Positions 36,847 through 46,900 of a stretch of 64,000 nt of DNA are shown one piece after another. The notes below the pieces were generated by a model that had not been told where the DNA came from, searched no databases, and worked only from the letters and a program-made list of their open reading frames with translations. The stretch covers positions 1-64,000 of the forward strand of contig JARVZY010002414.1 in assembly GCA_030686995.1 (NCBI GenBank), read 5' to 3'. The stretch is from Artemisia argyi (Eukaryota > Streptophyta > Magnoliopsida > Asterales > Asteraceae). Both the position numbers and the translations under genes were made by a program. Numbering within the stretch: the first letter of the stretch is position 1; each line of letters starts with the position of its first letter.

Positions 36847-39800
36847 TGTCACACCCCCAATTCATGGTTGCAGCGGAATTCGAACTGGGTGTTACTTGAC
36901 GGCACAATAGTCACAATAATAGAAAACGAACTCCAATTGAGTCGTTTTAAAAGATGTATCATTCAAATTATATAAATATCAGAGGTTACAAAATGAGGTC
37001 CCAATTGGTTTCATGTTTACAAATCACATTAAGTGAGTTTTTGAATGATAATAAAATTTATAGCCCTCTTGAACATCCGTGCCATCCTTGATCGTCATGA
37101 ACCTGAAATACATGCTTGAGAGGTCAACACAAAGGTTGAGTGATATTCATAGAGTTTGTTAAATCGTTTGAACACAAAGTGTTGGTAGTAAATCGTTGAA
37201 CACAATAATCGTAGTGTTTGTAGTTAAATCGTTTGAACACAATAATCATAGTGTGGGCTATAGACTCACACCAATATTTGGAAAACAATGATGGGCTACG
37301 TTGTTATATGCCCGGAAAGGTTATTATACACTAAGCTTATGACACCATAACGTTAACGTGTACCAATATCGATCGACAGATTTATCCCGGTAGGTACTTT
37401 GCTAACATACCTAAATCTCAAATATTAATGCATTTGTTTGAACTTAGTCAATACAAATGGGATTCGTCAATCCCAATAGGCCTATTCACAATATTTGCGC
37501 TCACTATTGCTAGTGATTAAATGGTTCATAATAAGGGATCTCGGTTTAGCAAGGTTGTTACTTAGTGATAATAAAACATAGTCGAATAGCATACAGTAGA
37601 AAGCATTGTGTTCGAGTAGAAAATAATAGCATGTATTCCCCCCAAGGGTTTGTAAAACATTGAAGTAATGTAAAGTGGGGCTATGAACTCACCTTAAGTT
37701 AAGATAGCAAGTAATGAATGTAACGGTTGAATCGTGTAGGTTTTTACGAGCAACCTATAATAGAATGTCGCGACTTAGGATCGGAGTAAAGACTATGAAG
37801 TAGTGCCTATATATATATCTTGCATTATAGTCCATGATGTGGTATGATGTATATTGTTTGTCCTTGAAAGAAAAGATTCATGAAACATGTATGTTTTGTA
37901 TATCGTTTACTACCGTTCGGGCCGACATAATTCAGAAGTCATGTTAGTAAGCGTTCGAGGAGCCAGGACACTTTAATTCGTAAATCCACAACTCAACTCG
38001 ACGGCTTACATAATGAACTCCTCACATGAGGCTCCCTACTATTGTAGTAGTTGATGAAATATATAAGTTTTGATCCGAAAAGTTACATGTCCGATATTTG
38101 AATAAACTTAGGAAAGTTTATTAGTACATGAAGATTGTTATTAGGGGTAGTTTCATAAGTCTTGAATGACCATTTTCTCTTGGTAATATCTCATGGTTTC
38201 CTTTTAGGTGAAGTAGATCCAAATTGCTTGTTCATGTTATCGCCTAATTCATTGTTTCATGTTTACGCCTATGTAAGTTGTTATAGTCATTTCGTCATGG
38301 CCTAGCCATGACCTTTAGTCCTTGTTCCAAGGTCATGAGACACAACCTTGGCTCTAGCCATGGTGGTGGTCTTGATTATAGGTCATAAGACCTCTTGTTC
38401 CATTTAAAGTATAACCATAATCTAGTGACTTTGGTCTAAAAATGGGCTGTTTAGAATTTGAAGAATTTTATCACTCGGAAAGCGTTTTTAGGTCTCGAGC
38501 TTCTTTGTTCCTGAACGAAAACGTCGTTTTGGACAACTTTCGTGTTTTAACTTTTTGATGAATCGGACCAGAAGTGGGACTTTCAAAACCCAAATTTGAT
38601 CAGGAAGCTATTTGGCAGTTTTGCCGGAAATCTTTGGTAATTTCAAATCGTCATAACTTTTGACTCGTATACTCGTTTTGGGTGGTTCAAATTGCTATGG
38701 TTTCCTTGTTAAGTCCTCTACTGTAATATGTAATGATCCAACATCATATTTTTACCATTTTGATCAGGTCTTACCAAGAAAGTCACTAGTTTACTTGTTT
38801 TAGTAACTTATCTTGTCAATCAATAACAATAACTTGTTTTGCTCACTTTTATACATCATGGACATAACTACAAGACATAATATAGCAAGAATAACATGTA
38901 AATAACATGAACATGATTATTTAACAAGAATCAAGTTAGGGTTTGGCTCACAACTTTTGGCTTTCAAAGATGAAAGGAAGTTAACATGTAAGGATAGGAC
39001 TTTGATAGACTTGCTTCAACCCTTTTTCACTTCATGCAATCTTTCTACCCTTGGTATTCTTGAAAGATGGATTATGAAGGTTTAGGTGACTTGAGTGGAT
39101 TCAAACTCAAGATAAATCACCAAGTATATGAGGTTATGGAAGTGTTTTGGTGAATGATATTCTAACTAGGGTTTCTACCTTGTTTAAGCTCTTGATTCTT
39201 TTGGATAATACTTGGAGTGAATTAGAAAATGGAATGGTGTTTGTGTGTGTGTTGTGGACGTTCAAGGAGAGGCAAGGAGGCTTTATATGGCCTTGAGGAG
39301 GTTAGAAGTGTTGACTTGTCAACACTTGATCACCAAGTTTAACACATGTTCTCATCTAAGGCCTCCTAGCATGAGATTGAGCCACATAGTGTGAATGCCC
39401 CCCCCCTAGTGGCGGTTTCAAGACCTTGGAGAACAAGGGTTGGACTTTGGATGATATTATCCAAGATATCTAGTGTGTTTTGACTCCGAAAACTGCAAAC
39501 CGTAAGTTGTTACGCCTCAAAACGTAAAACCGGGTGTCGTAAAATTATGGAATTTGAAAGTATTGATAAACATGTCAATAAGTTCCATAATAAAATATAA
39601 AATGAGTGGTAGGTTCCATTTGGGTGTAAAACCCTGCTAAAAACTGGAAACACGGATCTAAAACGCGTAATTCGCGTAAAACGCTGAATATTGCGTAAAA
39701 TTGAGAAAAGTAAAATGTTACTTTTCTAATGTTATAAAAATGATTTAAAATGACTTATAATGTCTAGACTGGGCTCAGTCTAGTGTCGGTTGGTATTAAA

Positions 39801-40372
39801 TGTCTTTTAGACATCAAACCGTAAGCCTAAAAATCACGAAATGACTTATAACATCAAGGGATGATTTTTGGTCAATGGAGGAGGGAAAATTATGTTGACT
39901 TTTTCTAATAATTTTGAAAACTCAAAATGTCTTAGAAACTCGTTTTGTGGTCTAACGGTTAATCGCCCATTCGGTTAAGCGTGCTCATGTGAGATTAGTA
40001 CCGACATGGGTGACCTGCTGGGAAGTCTTTGGTCATGTTTTTCTCAGTCACAATTAATTCTCAAATAAATCATGAGTGTGTCAAACATTTTTCTGATGCG
40101 GGGTCACTTAACGCGGTCGAGTTTCATTGTACGTAGAATTTCTGATTGACGTTTTACCCTAAAACGTGTAATTCCGTGTAATTCCTTAATAACTTTCACG
40201 AAAATGAGCTTATGAATGTCAAACTTTTAATTTGTCATGGAAATGATTTATCACTTCAGCCCAAGAAATAAAAATCAAGTTTCGGGAGAAATTTTCGGGA
40301 AAAATGAATAGTAAAAGTGAATAGTGAAATTTTCCGAGAAAAGTAAATATCCTGAAAATGCGAATTGTTACA
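36847..40372 (-). repeat. LTR, right copy (5' LTR), 3,526 bp
   Basis: It has about four private base changes plus a 10-bp deletion near 37080, where one of two neighbouring CCGTGCC words was lost. The deletion looks like replication slippage. The right end TTACA is followed by the TSD GCACA (40373-40377). Confidence 0.9.
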
Positions 40373-43013
40373 GCACATGTCAAACAAAGGGTCAAAGTAT
40401 GAACCCTGGTAGGAGGGGGTTGGGAAAAACCAATTAGGAAGTGTGGGACCCACTGGGGTAGCCACAAACAACCCCCCAAGTGGTGGTGAGATGGTATGTT
40501 GTGTAGCAGGGCAAAGCCCTTTCCCTGCAGGTGTGTTCCAGGGGTAAAATGGTCGACAAATAAAATTCACAAAAAGGTAACAACCATGGAAATCTTAAGT
40601 TCTACTGATAAATATTACTCCCAACAAGTTTCAAAGCCTAAGATTAAACACAAAATTTAGATAAATCATGCCATTTTGAGGATTTCTGATCATACAACTT
40701 TTTGACTTTTTAATTTATGAACTAACTTTGACTTATGTGAACTTCTGATTGATCCTACTTACTAAATAAGTTGTTATAAGCTAAGATTAAGTTAAATTAA
40801 GCTAGGTGACTAACTTATGTGATGATATGGTGAGATTTGGACCTCAATTTCTATAACAGTTAACTGTTAAGAGGTGATTCATGTGATTTTGACTTTTATC
40901 AAATGGGACTTGAATATTTTTGTTGTTCTGAGCTAATATTACCCTAGATGACTTGTATAAACCAGAAACAACAACAATAAAGCACTGGAACACACCTTAT
41001 ACCTAGATTGTTTTATGATTTAAGAGGTAAATGGCTTTAAGAGCTTATGCAACTGATTCAGATCAACTTATTATGGTGTATTAAGCTAAAATGAGCACTG
41101 AAACACAGAACTTAACAACAATTAACCAAGGTTAACAAGTATACTAATTTGACAGTAAAAATGGAATTCAAAGAAACTGTAATTTCTATCGAACAAGCTA
41201 TGTATTTTAAGCAATAATATTACTAAATACCACTAAGTAAACACAGAAAAGCTGAATAAGCAGTAATTAAGCAAAGCTACAGTAAGATTTAGGAAATGAG
41301 TTTTTTTTAGAACTTACAAGATGCATTCCTGCTCAAACCATGAACCAAGAACAATCCTAATTCCTCCCTGAGGATCTAAACCCAACTCCAAAGCTTTCTT
41401 GTGCTTCCAAATCAACTCTAAATCCCAGAAATCAAAACCAAATCCCACAGTTGAGTTTTGTTGACTGATTTTATATTTGTGGAATTTTTTAGCTTATACT
41501 GATTTGTAAGTTACTAAAAGCTTTATTGAGCTTATTAGGAGCTTATATGAGCTTATTGATCCTTATCATCCACTACAAACAATATTAGACATTATTGAGA
41601 TTTTTGATATAAAATAAAACTTGCATAAATTGAGACAAAGATAAAAACTTGAAATTGATTACTTAAAAGGTTTCACAATACACTGAAAAACACTAAACAA
41701 GGTACTTGAAAGCTTAATTTTACACTGGAATTAGAAAACTAATACATTCGACATACATTTATTGAAAATAAACTAGATAGTCTTCTCTTCTGCTTTTCTT
41801 CCTTTTATCTTGTGAGTCTCTGAGACTATCCCATCATTCCTAAGCCATTGGATTGGACTGGATTGATCTTGGCCTTTGAATCTCTTTTTTGGCGCCAAAA
41901 GTCCTACACGTTAACTTGGGGCCAAAGTTTTGTAATTAAAAGGTTTTGGGAGCTTGTGGAGGTGGCAGGGGACAAAAGAGATAGTAGGAATGGTCTATGG
42001 TCAAGTTGGAAGAAAACAGAGAAGGTGGGATGTTTTTTTGAGAAAATATGGTGGGAATTGCATTTATTATGGTGTGGGATAAGGTTGTGAGGTGGAAGGT
42101 GATGAGGTGGGTGAGCTGGAAGGTGATGAGGGGGTGGTAAAACCACCTGGTTTCAGGTTTCAGGCTGGGGGTGAGGGTGATGAGCAGTGGTGGTGGTTTT
42201 GGGGGGAGGTCAAACGGGTCAAACCCCGTTTTTATTAAATAAGGGTGTGGGCCGAGGAGTGATTGGGCCAAGAAAAAGGAAGGGTGGGCTTGGTATTGTG
42301 TTTGGATTGGATTTTGTTTTGGGTTTATAATAATAAAGGGTCCGGTTGGTATGTGGTATTAAACAAGGACCAATTTTGTAATTTGGTGAAATTTGAGGGA
42401 CTGATTTTGTCACTTTTCTAAACTACTTCCAAGGACTAAACCTGCAATAAAACCATAACACAAGGACAAAAGATGTAATTTTTCCATTTTTAATACCTAG
42501 GGATCTTTTCTGCCAATTCCTCAAACTCCAGGGACCATTTATGTAACTTTGGATTTTTAAGGGACTAAAGATGTAATTTCCCAAAATGTTATCAAAAGAC
42601 CAATTATGCCATTTAAGAATAGTTCAAGGTTTATTTTTCATATTTTTCCATTTTCAAAACCTTAAGGACTATATTTGACATTTTTGAAACTTGAGGGACT
42701 AAAGTTGTCATTTTCAATTTTTAACTTTAAAGGACTATACTTGACAACTTATCAATCCCTAAGGACCTTTGATGATATTTTTCATGTTTTGATTTACCAG
42801 GGACTAGTTTTGATAACTTTTGAAACTTGAGGGACTGAAACTGCCAATTATGCAAAATTTGTACGTTTTTTATATGTTTTTGATTATTTTGCATTAGAAA
42901 CATATAAAACATACTTCTAAGATATTTTCAGTATTTTGATGCATATTTGAGTGTTTTTGGATGTTTTGGCAGTTCAGATTGGTATAAAATGATGAGTATT
43001 TAGACACTCATCA
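40373..43013 (-). mobile_element. 3' LTR of Athila-like element, proximal part
   Basis: It continues the interrupted LTR after the second GCACA and matches 51837-54537. On the minus strand it begins TGATGAGTGTCTAAATACTC at 43013, after the polypurine tract. Excluding the insert and one TSD, the LTR is about 4,141 bp. Confidence 0.9.
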
Positions 43014-43977
43014 ATCCCCCACACTAAACTATTGCTAGTCCCTAGCAATCTTTTGAGAAAATTTTAATGGATTTTTACTCTTTACCAAAAGCCATCACTT
43101 CTGGAGTAGCCAGATGTAAGAACTGTGGCACACCTGATAACCGTGTGATTTTGAGCAAACCACCAGCTGTCAACGGATTTGATTAGTCTTTACCAAAAGT
43201 CGTTTGCTTCTGGACTAGCCAACTCTTGATGGAATAGTCAACATCTTGGTGAGCTGATTACCAATTATGGTTTTTCCACGGCCTTTACCACAAACCATAA
43301 TCTTGCGGGCTAGCCAACTCATTCGCTTTATGGGATATGGGGAGTTGAGGAACCATACAATTTTGGGCAAATTGCAAGCCATCAACGGATTTGAGAAATC
43401 TTTACCAAGAGTCGTTTGCTCCTGGATTAGCCAATCCTTATGTGGGTTAGACATGGTGGACTGATAACCATTATTTGCATTTCTAAGTGTGAAAAAACTT
43501 TAAATTTTGATCAAATGGGGGTTTTTGATGGAACATGTGTTTTGAATTCGTGAGAACTCTCCCCCACACTTAGAACTGAATATTGCCCTCAATATTCAAA
43601 GTACTTGGTGTCCCACCAAGACTTAAAACGTAAGAAGGAAATACTATTAACCTTTTGTTTTAGTCTATTTACATATAATTTAATTTTTTTTTTTTTTTTG
43701 AAAAAAAATATATACATATATACAACATGTGGTTCATCTCCCCCACACTAGGGTGGTAGAAAGGGGAAAGAAGACAGAAATATGGGTGAAAACCCATATT
43801 GCTACTGTTTTTGATTACCGAGTAGCTAGCTTGACTCGACCTCGAATTGAATTGTCCATGAGGAAGCTACTGTTTTTGATTACCGAGTTGCTAGCTTGAC
43901 TCGACCCCAAATTAAATTGTCCTTAGGGAAGCTACTGTTTTTGATTACCGAGTCGCTAGCTTGACTCGACCCCGAAT
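43014..43977 (-). other. Structured non-coding zone between pol and 3' LTR
   Basis: There is no env-like frame. On the minus strand it holds GTGTGGGGGA-type polypurine motifs near 43738-43750, 43560-43570 and 43014-43024. The last abuts the LTR and is the likely functional tract. The four-unit hairpin array and a 3-fold tandem repeat overlap this zone. Confidence 0.8.
43080..43440 (-). repeat. Four-unit hairpin array, second copy
   Basis: The minus-strand units match those at 3321-3690 in order. Stem partners on the + strand are CCAAGAG 43405-43411 with CTCCTGG 43419-43425; CCACAAA 43288-43294 with CTTGCGG 43302-43308; CCAAAAG 43193-43199 with CTTCTGG 43207-43213; and CCAAAAG 43085-43091 with CTTCTGG 43098-43104. 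Pairing is retained with G-T pairs. Confidence 0.75.
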
Positions 43978-43984
43978 TTATTGG
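43801..43984 (-). repeat. Three tandem copies of about 62 bp at the pol stop
   Basis: Units begin GCTACTGTTTTTGATTACCG near 43801, 43866 and 43931. They differ at a few positions (GAGTAGC, GAGTTGC, GAGTCGC). The last unit reaches the final pol codons. The + strand relic has only one related segment (about 2870-2920). Confidence 0.8.
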
Positions 43985-46900
43985 TCCATGGGGAAAGTTT
44001 GGAGATCCGGGACAACCATTGGTTGTATGTCCCCTCCAAAGTAGTGTTTTAACCGATGGCCATTCACTTTAAAGTTGGAACCGTCAGGTTGAGCTAACTC
44101 AACAGTTCCATATGGAAATACTCTTGTTACAGTGAATGGCCCAGACCAACGAGTTTTAAGCTTTCCTGAGAATATCTTCAATCGTGAATTGAAGAGAAGG
44201 ACTCTGTCACCGATGTTGAAAACACGGTTTTTAATTTTAGAGTCGTGTATCTTCTTGGTTTTTTCTTTGTAAATTAAAGAAATCTCATAAGCTTGATCAC
44301 GAAGTTCATTTAATTCGTTTAGTTGAACCTTGCGGTGATCACCCGCTGTGTGAAGGTCGAAGTTTGCATGTTTTAAGGCCCAATAGGCCTTATGTTCTAA
44401 TTCGATCGGAAGATGACATGCTTTCCCATACACTAGCTTATATGGAGTACACCCGATAGGTGTTTTGTAAGCAATGCGGAAAGCCGATAATGCATCATCC
44501 AGCTTATCCGACCAAGAGGCACGGTTTTCACCCACCGTCCTCTCCATAATTCTCTTAATACCCCGATTCGAGACCTCCACCTGCCCACTTGTTTGTGGGT
44601 GGTATGCTGTAGAAATACGGTGAGTTACACCATATTTCAGCATCACTCTTGCAAATTGTTCATTGCAGAAGTGTGTGCCACGATCACTGATAATGGCACG
44701 AGGAGTCCCGAATCTGGAAAAGAGAGATTTCAAAAAGTTAACAACTACTCGGGCATCATTGGTTGGTAAAGCTTTTGCTTCAACCCATTTTGACAGATAG
44801 TCAACAGCCACGAGTATGTATTTATTCCCTCGTGAAGACGGGAATGGCCCCATAAAATCAATGCCCCACATATCAAATATTTTACAGACTTGGATGGCGT
44901 TTTGCGGCATCTCATTCTTTTTGGAAATATTCCCGTGATGCTGACAAGCCTCACAGGTTTTGATAAGTTCATGGGCGTCTTTATAGATCGTGGGCCAAAA
45001 GAATCCCGAATCAAACACCTTTTTTTCGGTGTAGTTTGGGTTATGATGTCCCCCCGTGGGTCCATCATGACAAGCTTTAAGAATTTCCATGGCTTCTTGG
45101 CCATGGACACACCGTCGGATGACTTGATCCGCACATATTTTGAATAAGTAGGGGTCGTCCCAGAAGTAATGTTTTACATCTTTAAAGAATTTTCTTTTCT
45201 GTTGGAACGACATCCCTTTCACAACGAAATTACCCGCATGGTAATTTGCAAAGTCGGCAAACCATGGGGTAGTAGTATCATCCCGGGTAGAGATTAGATT
45301 TAGAGTCTCCAGAGGAAAAGTTTCATTAATTTCTTTTCTCTCAAGAATATCCTGATGAGGATTCTCTAACCGGGACAAGTGATTAGCAGCAAGGTTCTCT
45401 GCTCCTTTTTTATCTCTTATGAGTATATCGAATTCCTGAAGGATCAGGACCCAACGGAGCAGTCTTGGCTTTGCGTCCTGTTTAGTGAACATGTATTTCA
45501 AAGCCGAGTGGTCCGTGTACACCACGCATTTGGTTAAGATTAAGTAAGGTCTAAATTTCTCAAAGGCATATACCACAGCTAATAATTCTTTTTCTGTGGT
45601 GGTATAGTGCGTTTGAGCTTCACTCATGGTCTTACTTGCGTAGTGTATTGGCTGAAAATGTTTTGTTTTGCGTTGCCCCAGAACTGCACCAATAGCGAAG
45701 TCGCTAGCATCGCACATAAGTTCGAAGGGTAAGTCCCAGTCGGGGGCAACAAGGATCGGTGCCTCGGTAAGCCTTTTCTTTAAAGTTGAAAAAGCTTCGA
45801 TGCACTCGAGGGAAAAGATGAAAGGAGCATCCTTTTCAAGAAGATGAGTCATGGGCCGGGCTATTTTGGAGAAATCCTGAATGAATCTCCGATAGAACCC
45901 GGCATGGCCGAGGAAACTCCTTATGCCTTTAACGGTGGTGGGATGAGGTAGTTTAACAATAACATCAATTTTGGCCTTATCAACCTCAATCCCACTTTTT
46001 GAAATTTTATGGCCGAGGACAATGCCCTCCCTAACCATAAAATGGCTCTTCTCCCAGTTTAGACAAAGATTAGTGTTTTCACAACGTTGAAGCATCTTTT
46101 CTAAATGGGAGAGGCATGAGTCGAAAGAATTCCCGATGACTGAGAAGTCATCCATGAATACCTCCATGGTTTTCCCGATCATGTCGTGGAAAATAGCCAT
46201 CATGCACCTCTGGAAAGTGCCCGGAGCATTGCATAACCCAAAAGGCATGCGACGATAGGCACATGTCCCGTAAGGGCATGTAAAGGTAGTCTTCTCTTGA
46301 TCCTGTGGATCAATGGGAATCTGGAAGTAACCCGAGAAGCCGTCGAGGAAGCAATAATACTCATTCCCCGCTAGTCTCTCGAGCATCTGATCCATAAAGG
46401 GCAGAGGGAAATGGTCTTTGCGGGTGGCTTCGTTAAGCTTTCTGTAATCGATACATACTCGCCACCCTGTAACCAAACGAGTTGGTATTAACTCGTTATC
46501 CTCATTTGTGACAACCGTGATGCCACCCTTGTTTGGAACACAATGTATTGAGCTAACCCAAGGACTGTCTGATATAGGGTAAATCAATCCCGCATCGAGA
46601 AGTTTGATAACTTCTTCCTTGATAACTTCGTGGATTTTTGGATTTACCCTTCTTTGATGCTGCACGGCAGGTTTAAAGTCCTCTTCCATTAGGATTTTGT
46701 GTGTACAAAAATCCGGGTTAATACCCTTTATGTCTGAGAGCTTCCAAGCAATTGCTTGCTTGTGGGACTTTAAAACCTTAAGCAGCGCGGATTTCTCCTC
46801 ATCCTTTAAGTCTTTCGCAATAATGACTGGTAACTTATCGTTACCTTCCAAGAATGCATATTCTAGATGAGGAGGTAGGTCCTTAAGTTCGACCTCTGGG

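Larger units (their letters stand above)
24407..40372 (-). mobile_element. Non-coding LTR element in triple-LTR tandem form
   Basis: The structure on the + strand is LTR (24407-27943), internal (27944-30627), LTR (30628-34162), internal (34163-36846), LTR (36847-40372). The period is about 6,220 bp. A single TSD (GCACA) flanks the whole array. Minus-strand orientation is set by a primer binding site TGGTACCAGAGCC three bases after each of two LTR ends, and by a polypurine tract (GGGGTAGAGAC) abutting LTR starts. Internal domains of 2,684 bp contain no gag or pol. This fits a LARD-type non-autonomous element. Primer and polypurine style resemble chromovirus-type Ty3/gypsy elements, which is inference. 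Confidence 0.9.

Noticed and set aside
24407..40372. Possible gene-bearing segmental tandem duplication of host DNA
   Set aside because: Boundaries are exact LTR termini with primer sites, polypurine tracts and one TSD, so it is a retroelement structure.
41848..42271. Overlapping frames of 80-111 codons in the Athila-like LTR (also at 53357-53672)
   Set aside because: Frames exist on both strands in a GT/AC-biased LTR zone and show no domain. Their presence in both LTRs is due to LTR duplication.
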